This document shows positions 24,890 through 33,012 of a stretch of 62,566 bases of DNA, in pieces. Each line of letters opens with the position of its first letter. Within the stretch, counting starts at the first letter, position 1. The notes under the pieces are model-generated. The model worked only from the letters and a program-made list of their open reading frames with translations. It had not been told where the DNA came from and ran no database searches. The stretch is from positions 1-62,566 of the forward strand of contig NZ_MVHF01000049.1 in the NCBI RefSeq assembly GCF_002086485.1, written 5' to 3'. The DNA is from Mycobacterium aquaticum. Its GTDB lineage: Bacteria; Actinomycetota; Actinomycetes; Mycobacteriales; Mycobacteriaceae. Made by a program: the position numbers and the translations under genes.

Positions 24890-25726
24890 GTGACACCCGG
24901 CAAACTGCTGATCGGCGCGACGCCATTGGGCCAACCATCGGACGCGTCGGCCCGGCTGGTGGCCGCACTCGCCGACGCGGACATCGTGGCCGCCGAGGAC
25001 ACCCGTCGCATCCGCACGTTGGCGCAGGCGCTCGGCGTCACGCCTGCCGGTCGGGTGCTGAGCTTCTTCGACCAGAACGAGGCGAGCCGGGTGCCTGGCC
25101 TGGTCGAGGAGATCACCGCGGGGGCGACGGTGCTGGTGGTCAGCGACGCCGGGATGCCGTTGATCAACGATCCGGGCTACCGACTGGTGGCCGCCTGCGT
25201 GCAGGCCGGTGTGCCGATCAGCTGCCTGCCCGGGCCTTCAGCTGTGACGACCGCGCTGGCGGTGTCGGGCCTGGCGTCCGATCGGTTCTGCTTCGAGGGC
25301 TTCGCGCCGCGCAAACAGGCCGCCCGCATGACGTGGTTGCAGAGCCTGGCCGGCGAACTGCGCACCTGTGTGTTCTTCGAATCGCCGCGCCGGCTGGCCG
25401 ACACCCTGCGTGACGCCGTCGAGGTGCTCGGCCCGCAGCGGCGCGTCGTGGTGTGCCGGGAGCTGACCAAGACCCACGAGGAGATCAAGCGCGGCACATT
25501 GGCCGAACTCGCCGACTGGGCCGCCGACGGGGTATTGGGAGAGATCACGGTGGTGCTCGCCGGCGCCACGCCGACCACCGACCTGCCCACTCTGGTCGCC
25601 GAGGTCGAGGAACTGGTCGACGCCGGAGCGCGGGTCAAGGACGCCTGCGCTGAAGTGATCGCCGCGCATCCCGGCGCGCCGTCACGGCGTGAGTTGTACG
25701 ACGCCGTTCTGCGGGCCAGAGGCTGA
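24890..25726 (+). CDS. rsmI: 16S rRNA (cytidine-2'-O)-methyltransferase RsmI
   Basis: 278 residues from GTG 24890. It methylates C1402 of 16S rRNA using SAM. Tetrapyrrole-methylase fold: GKLLIGATPLGQPSDAS (TP-binding start), VAAEDTRRIRTL, VVSDAGMPLINDPGYRLV, LPGPSAVTTALAVSGL, and ELTKTHEEIKRGTLAEL. It stands alone, convergent with the MarR gene 8 bases beyond. Confidence 0.93.
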   Translation: MTPGKLLIGATPLGQPSDASARLVAALADADIVAAEDTRRIRTLAQALGVTPAGRVLSFFDQNEASRVPGLVEEITAGATVLVVSDAGMPLINDPGYRLVAACVQAGVPISCLPGPSAVTTALAVSGLASDRFCFEGFAPRKQAARMTWLQSLAGELRTCVFFESPRRLADTLRDAVEVLGPQRRVVVCRELTKTHEEIKRGTLAELADWAADGVLGEITVVLAGATPTTDLPTLVAEVEELVDAGARVKDACAEVIAAHPGAPSRRELYDAVLRARG

Positions 25727-25734
25727 CTACCTGG

Positions 25735-26205
25735 TCAGGACTCCAGCCGCAGCAGGGCGGTGAGCAGGCGACCGCCCGGAGCGCCGTCGGCTCCGAACAT
25801 CTCCCGCTGCAGCTGGACCATCACCGGCAGGGCGCGGCGTAGCACTGCCACACCGTCGGCCGTGACCTCCACGTTCTTCGCGCGAACATCCGAGGCACTG
25901 CGCGGCCGGGCGATCCAGCCCTTGTCCTCCAGCGCCTTCATCATGTGTGAGACCTGCATGGGCGCGACGTCACCTGCCCGGGCCAGTTGCACCTGCGTGA
26001 CCGGCTCACCGGCCCGGCCCAGCCATGCGGCCAGCGCCAGCGTCTGGAACTGCAGATGGGTGAGGTTGAAGTCGGCCAGCGCGCGATCGGCTTCGCGGAT
26101 GTATCGGTGCAGGACCCGCCACAGCACGAATCCGACGGCCTTCTCCGGCCCGCCGAGGGAGGCGGTCGCGAACAGATCCTCGATCGCGCCTGTGTCGTTG
26201 GCCAC
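25735..26205 (-). CDS. MarR-family regulator of the adjacent decarboxylase/amidohydrolase genes
   Basis: About 156 residues from GTG 26203-26205 (TTG 26223 is an alternative). The winged-helix core has HLQFQTLALAAWLGRAGEPVTQ, LARAGDVAPMQVSHMMKAL and GWIARPRSASDVRAKNVEVT. It is divergent from the plus-strand pair at 26266-28241, with a near-perfect 20-bp palindrome between them. Repression of the pair, relieved by an aromatic acid, is the simplest reading. Confidence 0.87.
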   Translation of the reverse strand: MANDTGAIEDLFATASLGGPEKAVGFVLWRVLHRYIREADRALADFNLTHLQFQTLALAAWLGRAGEPVTQVQLARAGDVAPMQVSHMMKALEDKGWIARPRSASDVRAKNVEVTADGVAVLRRALPVMVQLQREMFGADGAPGGRLLTALLRLES

Positions 26206-26239
26206 GACGCAGAGCGTAGACAATTGACGATTGCCGAAG

Positions 26240-26259
26240 ATAGTAAACGCGTTTAGTAT
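26240..26259. promoter_or_regulatory. MarR operator palindrome
   Basis: ATAGTAAACGCGTTTAGTAT. The central 12 bases TAAACGCGTTTA are a perfect palindrome, and the whole 20 bases are symmetric at 18 positions. It ends 6 bases before the ATG of the downstream gene, in the 60-bp divergent gap, which is where a MarR repressor would block the promoter. Confidence 0.75.
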
Positions 26260-26265
26260 TTGGGT

Positions 26266-27267
26266 ATGGAAGTTCTAGACCTCGACATCGGCTTCCGCGG
26301 CTATGAGCACGTTCGCCCGTTGATCGACGGCGCCGTGCCCATCGAGGGAGTCGCCCCGAGATTCCACACCGCGGCGATCGTGTCGGACATCTTCGAGCGC
26401 ATGGTGCGTCACCGGCAGTTCGGCGTGGCCGAGCTGGGGCTCACCTTCTACCTGCGCACGCTCGATCTTCCCGACCCGCCGTTCATCGCGCTGCCCGTGT
26501 TCCTGGCGCGCCAGTTCCGCCACTCGGCAATCTTCGTCAACCGAGCGGCCGGCATCGAGACCCCGCAGGATCTCGCGGGCAAGACCGTCGGCGAGTTCGC
26601 CATGTACGGACACGACGCGGGCGTCACCGCCAAGGGTGTGCTGTCCGATGAGTATGGCGTGCGGCCAGACCAATGTCGTTGGGTCATCGGCGGATTCGAT
26701 TGGCCGATGGCGCCGTTCGACTTCGTCCCGCAGCCCCACCCCGAGAACGTCACCGTGACGCGGGCAGGCGCGAGCGCAGCGCTGGGGCCGATGCTCGACG
26801 CCGGTGAGATCGACGCACTGATCTCTGCCGACGTACCCGCCTGTGTGATCGACGGGTCACCCAACGTCGCGCGATTGTTCGACGACTACCGGCCGGTCGA
26901 GCGCGACTACTATCAGCGCACCGGCATCTTCCCGATCATGCACACCGTGGTGATCCGGCGCGACCTCGTTGAGCGCCATCCCGGCCTGGCGCGGTCCCTC
27001 TATCAGGCCTTCTGTGACTCCAAAGATGTTGTCGCACAGCAATATCGGACCGGCAGAATCTTCAATCACATCGACGTGATGACACCGTGGATCAGCGCGC
27101 TGTACGACGACAACCTCAGCCTCTTCGGAGCCGACTGGTGGCCCTACGGCGTGGCCGCCAATCGGCGGGCGGTCGATGCGTTCCTGCGGTGGCACTTCGA
27201 ACAGGAACTCTCGCAGCGACGTTGGACATGTGAGGACATCTTTGTAGAGGAGCTGCTGGACACATGA
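26266..27267 (+). CDS. 4,5-dihydroxyphthalate decarboxylase-like protein
   Basis: 333 residues from ATG 26266. It resembles Pht5-type 4,5-dihydroxyphthalate decarboxylases and related periplasmic-binding-like folds: GFRGYEHVRPLIDGAVPIEG, FGVAELGLTFYLRTL, GKTVGEFAMYGHDAGVTAKG, and YYQRTGIFPIMHTVVIRRDL. No signal peptide is visible, so it is cytoplasmic. Its stop overlaps the next start as ATGA. The substrate is not determined, and phthalate-pathway genes are not present nearby. Confidence 0.78.
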   Translation: MEVLDLDIGFRGYEHVRPLIDGAVPIEGVAPRFHTAAIVSDIFERMVRHRQFGVAELGLTFYLRTLDLPDPPFIALPVFLARQFRHSAIFVNRAAGIETPQDLAGKTVGEFAMYGHDAGVTAKGVLSDEYGVRPDQCRWVIGGFDWPMAPFDFVPQPHPENVTVTRAGASAALGPMLDAGEIDALISADVPACVIDGSPNVARLFDDYRPVERDYYQRTGIFPIMHTVVIRRDLVERHPGLARSLYQAFCDSKDVVAQQYRTGRIFNHIDVMTPWISALYDDNLSLFGADWWPYGVAANRRAVDAFLRWHFEQELSQRRWTCEDIFVEELLDT

Positions 27268-28241
27268 AAATTGTTGGACTGGAAGAACATTTCGCCACTC
27301 CCGACCTCATCGACGCGTGGTCGAGGCTCGAGCCGCAATGGCAGGACATCGCCATGCCCGGGCCGGGGGAGTGGACCGACCGGCTGCTCGATCTCGGTGA
27401 CGAGCGGGTGGCCGCGATGGACGACACCGGGCTCGACGTCCAGGTCGTGTCCGTCACCGCTCCGGGTGTGCAGAACCTGGCGGCTGCCGATGCCGTGCGG
27501 CTGCAGGTCGACTGCAACGACCGCCTCGCCGCGGCCGTGGCCGCCCGCCCGGACCGGCTACAAGGGTTCGCGACGCTGGCCACACCGGATTCTGCCGCAG
27601 CCGCCGACGAACTCGGCCGGGCGGTCACCGAGTTGGGCTTTGTCGGCGCGATGCTGTGCGGCCGGACCCGCGAACGCAACCTCGACCATCCGCACAACTG
27701 GGCGATCTTCGAGGCGGCCGAAGCCCTCAACGCGCCGCTGTATCTGCACCCGCAGTCACCGCAGCCCGCGGTGCGTCGCGCCTACTACGACGGGCTCGGC
27801 ACCCCTCTCGACCACGCCTTCGCCACGCACGGCCTGGGTTGGCACTACGAAACCGGGGTGCAGTTGCTGCGCCTCATCCTTGGCGGCGTCTTCGATCGGT
27901 TCCCCGGGCTGCAAGTGATCGTCGGTCACTGGGGTGAGCTGGTCTTGTTCTACCTTGAGCGTATCGACCGCTTGTCGGCTGTCGCCGAGCTGCGGCGACC
28001 GGTGTCCGAGTACCTGCGGACCAACGTCTACGTCACTCCCAGCGGCATGTTCAGCCGGCGGTATCTGCACTGGGCGCTCGATGTCGTCGGCGCCGACCGG
28101 ATCATGTTCTCCACCGACTATCCCTACATATCGGTGCCCGACGGAGCCAGCAGGAAGTTCCTGGAGGAACTCGATACCGCCGACCGGGAGAAGATCGCGT
28201 CCGGCAACTGGGACCGGCTCTGCGCTGCTATCCGGCGCTGA
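27264..28241 (+). CDS. Amidohydrolase-2 family decarboxylase/hydrolase
   Basis: 325 residues. ATG 27264 overlaps the previous stop. Amidohydrolase_2 motifs: MKIVGLEEHFATPDLIDAW (metal-binding E-x-H in place of H-x-H), APLYLHPQSPQPA, LQVIVGHWGELVLFYLERID, and RIMFSTDYPYIS. It resembles gamma-resorcylate/2,3-dihydroxybenzoate decarboxylases and ACMSD. With the upstream Pht5-like gene it suggests decarboxylation of an aromatic acid. Its end overlaps the 3' end of pabB by 14 bases in convergent orientation. Confidence 0.82.
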   Translation: MKIVGLEEHFATPDLIDAWSRLEPQWQDIAMPGPGEWTDRLLDLGDERVAAMDDTGLDVQVVSVTAPGVQNLAAADAVRLQVDCNDRLAAAVAARPDRLQGFATLATPDSAAAADELGRAVTELGFVGAMLCGRTRERNLDHPHNWAIFEAAEALNAPLYLHPQSPQPAVRRAYYDGLGTPLDHAFATHGLGWHYETGVQLLRLILGGVFDRFPGLQVIVGHWGELVLFYLERIDRLSAVAELRRPVSEYLRTNVYVTPSGMFSRRYLHWALDVVGADRIMFSTDYPYISVPDGASRKFLEELDTADREKIASGNWDRLCAAIRR

Positions 28242-29454
28242 CGGACGACAACGCCACAATGCTCGACGCCTTGTGCAGGCACTCCTCCCATTCCCGGTCC
28301 GGGTCGGAGTCCGCGGTGATGCCTCCGCCGACGCCGAGCACCGCTGACCCGTCGGCGCCGAACTCCACGGTGCGGATCGCGACGTTGAGCTCGCAGCCCG
28401 CCACTGGTGAGGCCAAACCGACTGTGCCGCAATACACTCCGCGGCGCGCCGGCTCCCACTGCCGCAGCAGTTGGCGGGCGCGGGTCTTGGGGGTGCCGGT
28501 CACCGAGGCCGGCGGGAAGGTGGCCTGCAGCAGTTGATCCATCGGCAGTTCGACGGGCACCTCGGCTGCGACCGTCGACACCAGGTGCCACACCCCCGGC
28601 GCGGGCTGCACCATCAGGAGTTCGGGCACCGTCACGGTGCCCGTGGCGGCCACCCGGCCCAGGTCGTTGCGCACCAGGTCGACGATCATGACGTTCTCGG
28701 CGACGTCCTTGACCGAGGCGAGCAGGCCGGCCGGATCGGCGGACCGGGGCAGTGTGCCCTTGATCGGGCTGGACGTGACGTCGGTCCCGCGCCGACGCAG
28801 GAACAGTTCCGGTGACAGCGAGGCCACCGCACCCCAGGCACCGGAGAGGTAGGCGGCGCGCGACGGCACGGTCCGAGCGGCCGCGTCGGCGAAGAACTCC
28901 AACGGGTCCCCGTCGAGGTGACCGGTGAACCGCGTGCAGACACAGGCCTGGTACACCTCGCCCGCGGAGATCGCGTCAAGGCAGGCCAGTACGCCGTGCC
29001 GGTGCACATCCCGGTCAGGCGGCACCCAGTGCAGGGCATACGGGTTTGCCTGCGGTGCGGGCAGATTCGCCAACCACGCGGGAAGTGCTGTGTCGGTGAG
29101 GCTTTCGTACCACCACCGGCCGTCGGTGTCTTGCCGCAGCACGCAGTCCGACCAGCCGCCCGCGGCCTCGGGGATGCGTGGCGGCAGCCCGTCGGCGCCG
29201 GGATCCGGGTAGGCCAGGTAGCCGAACCAGCCGCCGCCGATGGCCGGTCCGGCAGTATGGCTCGAGGTGAGCGGGAATGCCGCTGCCGCGGCCACCGGCT
29301 CCGTCCTGAGCGACGGGGCGATCACCGCGCGGGAACCGAACCAGTCGCCGATCAATGCCGCCGGTGGGGGCAGGCCGGCGCGCGTGGCCGCAGCGGCGAC
29401 GGCGCGCAGCACCGCTGGGGGGTCTCCCAGGGCGCCGAGTCGCTCGATCCGCAT
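28228..29454 (-). CDS. pabB: Aminodeoxychorismate synthase component I
   Basis: 408 residues from ATG 29452-29454. It makes 4-amino-4-deoxychorismate for folate. The chorismate-binding domain is complete: GEVYQACVCTRF, SLSPELFLRRRG, SSPIKGTLPRSADP (PIKGT lysine typical of PabB), MIVDLVRNDLGRV, HLVSTVAAEV, PPASVTGTPKTRA and YCGTVGLASP. The N-terminus is shorter than in E. coli TrpE-like forms. A longer in-frame reading to 29760 would cross the sigma-factor gene. It matches Rv1005c. Confidence 0.92.
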   Translation of the reverse strand: MRIERLGALGDPPAVLRAVAAAATRAGLPPPAALIGDWFGSRAVIAPSLRTEPVAAAAAFPLTSSHTAGPAIGGGWFGYLAYPDPGADGLPPRIPEAAGGWSDCVLRQDTDGRWWYESLTDTALPAWLANLPAPQANPYALHWVPPDRDVHRHGVLACLDAISAGEVYQACVCTRFTGHLDGDPLEFFADAAARTVPSRAAYLSGAWGAVASLSPELFLRRRGTDVTSSPIKGTLPRSADPAGLLASVKDVAENVMIVDLVRNDLGRVAATGTVTVPELLMVQPAPGVWHLVSTVAAEVPVELPMDQLLQATFPPASVTGTPKTRARQLLRQWEPARRGVYCGTVGLASPVAGCELNVAIRTVEFGADGSAVLGVGGGITADSDPDREWEECLHKASSIVALSSVSAG

Positions 29455-29474
29455 GCCACCAGCGTGGCAGAGTC

Positions 29475-30383
29475 TCAGCGGCTGATCACGCGCGGGATGT
29501 CGACGCCTGTCAGCTTGTCCGGATTGCGCATGGCGTAGAAGTGGGTGATCTTGCCGTCCACGACCTCGACGGTGACCACACCCTCGAAGCTGTCCTCGAG
29601 GTACAGCTTGTACGCCGGGGCGTTGTTGTAGGTGGTCGGTTCGAAGCGGCCGCCCTGCCCGACGAACCGCATCAGCCCCATCACCAACTTGGCCACCGAT
29701 TGCGCACCGGACACCGGCCGTCGTGCCGCGCTGCGCTTGCCGTCGCTGTCGGCCGTCCACACCACATCCGGAGCGAGCAGTTCCAACAGCACATTCACGT
29801 CGCCGGTGGCCGCCGCCGTGAAGAACCGCTCGGTGACCTCCGTCGAAAGCTGCGGATCCACGGGGTCGAACCGCTTGCGCCGCGATTGCACGTGCTCGCG
29901 CGCCCGGTGTGCCATCTGCCGCACCGCGCTTGCGGATTTGTCCACCGCCGAGGCGATTTCGTCATGACTGAAGCCGAACACCTCGCGCAGGACGAACACC
30001 GCCCGCTCGTCGGGGCTCAGCGTCTCCAGCACCACCAGCATGGCCATGGACACCGACTCGGCCAGCACCACGTCGGCGGCGCCGTCACGGGTCTCCAGCA
30101 GCAGCGGCTCGGGCAGCCAGGGGCCGACATAGTCCTCGCGTCTGCGGGACTGGGCTCGCAACGCGTTGAGCGCCTGGCGCGTGACCAACTGGGCCAGATA
30201 GGCCTTGGTGTCGGTCACGCTGTCCAGGTCGACCTCCGCCCAGCGCAGGTAACTCTCCTGCAGCACATCGTCGGATTCCGTTGCTGTACCTAGTATTTCG
30301 TAGGCGATGGTGAACAGTAGCGGCCTCAGCAGGGTGAACCGCTCGGCGTGCTCGGTCGAGTTGCCTGCGCTGGGGGTACTCAT
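29475..30383 (-). CDS. ECF41-group sigma factor with SnoaL-like extension
   Basis: 302 residues. Sigma2 (about 15-80) and sigma4 (about 115-170, LSPDERAVFVLREVFGFSHDEIA) are followed by a SnoaL-like domain (about 180-302). ECF41 hallmarks are present: WLPEPL (89-94) between the sigma domains, DSDGK (212-216, a variant of the usual DGGGK), and NPDKL (287-291). In ECF41 the C-terminal extension replaces a separate anti-sigma factor and tunes activity. It overlaps the oxidoreductase gene as ATGA, and the pair has a matching ECF41-type promoter upstream. Confidence 0.9.
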   Translation of the reverse strand: MSTPSAGNSTEHAERFTLLRPLLFTIAYEILGTATESDDVLQESYLRWAEVDLDSVTDTKAYLAQLVTRQALNALRAQSRRREDYVGPWLPEPLLLETRDGAADVVLAESVSMAMLVVLETLSPDERAVFVLREVFGFSHDEIASAVDKSASAVRQMAHRAREHVQSRRKRFDPVDPQLSTEVTERFFTAAATGDVNVLLELLAPDVVWTADSDGKRSAARRPVSGAQSVAKLVMGLMRFVGQGGRFEPTTYNNAPAYKLYLEDSFEGVVTVEVVDGKITHFYAMRNPDKLTGVDIPRVISR

Positions 30384-31567
30384 GAGATGACCAGTGTCTC
30401 CTGCTGCGCCGCCGCGAGCTGGCGCGCCCGGTTGTCGCCGTGGAACCAGAAGTACGAGCCGGGTTTCGCCGCCTCGCGCCGGATGGCCCACAGGGTGCCT
30501 CGGCACACCCCCTCCTTGATGTACGCGCCAGTGCGGCCGCCCACGAAGACCTTGCGCGGGGTGTCGTCGGAGTGGCAGAACTGCACGGTGCCCAGGCTTC
30601 GCCCGACACTGACGCACTGTCCGGTGAATGCCTGGTTGATCACGGCGGGTTCGGTGCCGTTGATCCGTGCCAGCACGGTGTTGGCGGCCTGAATGCCCAG
30701 CGGTCCGGCGGACTGGCAGCTCATCCGCAGCGGAATGCCCGACGGTGACGCGGCATCCCCGGCGGCGACGATGCACGGATCGTCCACGCTGGTGAGGGTT
30801 TCGTCGGTGCGCAGCCGGCCCAGCTCATCGGTCGTCAGGCCGCTGGCTGCAGCCAGGCCGGGCACCCCGAACCCGGTGGTCCATACCGTCACTGCGCTGG
30901 GGAGTCGGTTCCCGTCGGCCATCACCACAGCGTCGGGTTCGACAGCGGCGACCAGGATGTCGGGCCCGTCGATGATCGACACGCCCTGCCGGGTCAGCGC
31001 TTTGACCACCGAACGCCGGCCGGATTCACCCAGCGAGGCGCCGACGACATCGGTGACCAGGGTGACGTTGCGGCCCGCCTCGGCGAACTCCGCGGCGGCC
31101 TCGATGCCGGTCAGCCCGCCACCGACGACGACGATCGGGGCTCCGAGCGCGACATCCTGCAGCCTGCTGTGCAGCCGGGTGGCATGCTCGAATTCGCTCA
31201 GTGGATAGGCGAATTCGGCAGCGCCCGGCACCGCGGCCGGCACGCCGGCGGTGCTGCCGACGGCGTACAGGAGGTAGTCGTAGTCGAGCGTGTCGCCGGA
31301 GCTGAGGTACACCCGGTGGGCTGCCGCGTCGATGCGCTCGGCGCCGTCGACGAGCAGCCGCACCCGGTCGCCCAGCAGGGTGTCGTAGGCCTCGGTGGCG
31401 TCGTCGTTGCCCACCGCCAGCTGGTGCAGGCGAATCCGTTCGACGAACCGCGGTCGCGGGTTGACGAGAGTCACGTCGACGCCCGCGTTGCCCTGCAACC
31501 GGTTGGCGGCCAGCACCCCGGCGTAGCCGCCGCCGATCACTGCGACGCGGATGTTCTGGACGGTCAT
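30380..31567 (-). CDS. FAD-dependent NAD(P)H oxidoreductase (NDH-2-like), ECF41 partner
   Basis: 395 residues from ATG 31565-31567, with GAGGAG 6 bases upstream. Two Rossmann motifs: VAVIGGGYAGVLAANRL (8-24) and IVVVGGGLTGIEAAAEFAE. CIVAAGDAA is the C-terminal FAD motif. It resembles small NDH-2/AIF-type flavoproteins. ECF41 sigma genes are typically linked to a carboxymuconolactone decarboxylase, oxidoreductase or epimerase, and this gene fills the oxidoreductase place. The electron acceptor is unknown. Confidence 0.85.
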   Translation of the reverse strand: MTVQNIRVAVIGGGYAGVLAANRLQGNAGVDVTLVNPRPRFVERIRLHQLAVGNDDATEAYDTLLGDRVRLLVDGAERIDAAAHRVYLSSGDTLDYDYLLYAVGSTAGVPAAVPGAAEFAYPLSEFEHATRLHSRLQDVALGAPIVVVGGGLTGIEAAAEFAEAGRNVTLVTDVVGASLGESGRRSVVKALTRQGVSIIDGPDILVAAVEPDAVVMADGNRLPSAVTVWTTGFGVPGLAAASGLTTDELGRLRTDETLTSVDDPCIVAAGDAASPSGIPLRMSCQSAGPLGIQAANTVLARINGTEPAVINQAFTGQCVSVGRSLGTVQFCHSDDTPRKVFVGGRTGAYIKEGVCRGTLWAIRREAAKPGSYFWFHGDNRARQLAAAQQETLVIS

Positions 31568-31599
31568 GGTGTCTCCTCTCAAAGGGCTTGTGCCCTCAA

Positions 31600-31626
31600 G
31601 ACACCGCGCGCTGCCGGTTTGTGACA
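31600..31626 (-). promoter_or_regulatory. Predicted ECF41-type promoter
   Basis: Read on the minus strand: TGTCACA (-35, 31620-31626), exactly 16 bases, then TGTC (-10, 31600-31603). The published ECF41 target motif is TGTCACA-N16-CGTC, so the -35 and the spacing are exact and the -10 differs at one base. It lies 33-59 bases upstream of the oxidoreductase start and implies autoregulation of the sigma-factor operon. Confidence 0.78.
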
Positions 31627-31657
31627 GCCAGGTCCGCGATGTGGCTCAGATCACTCG

Positions 31658-33007
31658 TTACACCAATCCGAGCGCCAGCATGGCGTCAGCGACCCGGATG
31701 AACCCGGCGATGTTGGCACCGGCCATGTAGTTGCCCGGTTGGCCGTATTCGTCGGCGATGGTGAGGCAGCTGTCGTGGATGCGGCCCATGATCTCGGCCA
31801 GCCGCTGCTCGGTCTCCTCGAAGGTCCACGAGTCGCGCGACGCGTTCTGCTGCATCTCCAGCGCGCTGGTGGCGACGCCACCCGCGTTGGCGGCCTTACC
31901 GGGTGCGAATGTCACGCCGGCTTCCGCGAACGCCTTCACCGCCTCGGGAGTGCACGGCATGTTGGCGCCCTCGGCGACGATGCGGCAGCCCGACTTGATC
32001 AACAGTTCGGCGTCGGCTCCGGACACCTCGTTCTGGGTCGCGGAAGGCAGCGCGATGTCGCACGGCACCTCCCAGATGCTGCGGCCCTCGACGAATTGTG
32101 CTGCGCCCGCACGAGCTTCGACATAGTCGCTGATCCGCCCGCGCTGGACCTCTTTGACCTCTTTGAGGACGTCGATGTCGATGCCCTTCTCGTCGAGCAC
32201 GTAACCGCTGGAATCCGAGCACGCCACCACGATGCCGCCCAAGGCGTGCACCTTCTCGATCGCGTAGATCGCCACGTTGCCCGAACCGGACACCACGACT
32301 CGTTTGCCGTCGAAGGAATCCTGTGCCGCGCGCAGGATCTCGTCGACGAAGAAGACCGTGCCGTATCCGGTCGCCTCGGTACGCACCTGCGACCCTCCCC
32401 AGGTCAGTCCCTTGCCGGTGAGCACACCGGACTCGTAGCGATTGGTGATGCGCTTGTACTGGCCGAACAGATAACCGATTTCGCGCGTGCCGACGCCGAT
32501 GTCGCCGGCCGGAACGTCGGTGTACTCGCCGATGTGGCGGTAGAGCTCGGTCATGAACGACTGACAGAACCGCATCACCTCGGCGTCGGAGCGGCCCTTC
32601 GGATCGAAGTCCGAACCGCCCTTGCCGCCGCCGATGGGCAGGCCGGTCAGCGAGTTCTTGAAGATCTGTTCGAAGCCGAGGAACTTGACGATGCCCAGGT
32701 ACACCGACGGGTGGAACCGCAGGCCGCCCTTGAACGGTCCGAGCGCCGAGTTGAACTCGACCCGGAAGCCGCGGTTGATCTGCACCGTGCCGGAGTCGTC
32801 GAGCCACGGCACCCGGAAGATGATCTGCCGTTCGGGTTCGCACAACCGCCGGATCACGGCGTTGTCGGCGAACTCGGGGTGCTTGTCGACAACTGGTCCG
32901 AGGCTGGTCAGCACCTCGAAGACGGCCTGGTGGAATTCCTTCTCGCCCGCATTGCGCCGGGCTACTTCCTCATAGATGTCACACAGGCTGGGATGCAATC
33001 CACTCAT
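31658..33007 (-). CDS. gdhA: NADP-type glutamate dehydrogenase
   Basis: 449 residues, the size of the hexameric NADP-dependent enzyme (GDH-I). It interconverts 2-oxoglutarate plus ammonia and glutamate. Motifs: GPFKGGLRFHPSV, LPIGGGKGGSDFDPKGRSD with the catalytic lysine, PAGDIGVGTREIGYL, VVVSGSGNVAIYAIEK (nucleotide fold) and GANMPCTPEA. ATG 33005-33007 begins 5 bases after the metG stop, so the two share a transcript. Confidence 0.95.
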   Translation of the reverse strand: MSGLHPSLCDIYEEVARRNAGEKEFHQAVFEVLTSLGPVVDKHPEFADNAVIRRLCEPERQIIFRVPWLDDSGTVQINRGFRVEFNSALGPFKGGLRFHPSVYLGIVKFLGFEQIFKNSLTGLPIGGGKGGSDFDPKGRSDAEVMRFCQSFMTELYRHIGEYTDVPAGDIGVGTREIGYLFGQYKRITNRYESGVLTGKGLTWGGSQVRTEATGYGTVFFVDEILRAAQDSFDGKRVVVSGSGNVAIYAIEKVHALGGIVVACSDSSGYVLDEKGIDIDVLKEVKEVQRGRISDYVEARAGAAQFVEGRSIWEVPCDIALPSATQNEVSGADAELLIKSGCRIVAEGANMPCTPEAVKAFAEAGVTFAPGKAANAGGVATSALEMQQNASRDSWTFEETEQRLAEIMGRIHDSCLTIADEYGQPGNYMAGANIAGFIRVADAMLALGLV

Positions 33008-33012
33008 GTCTC

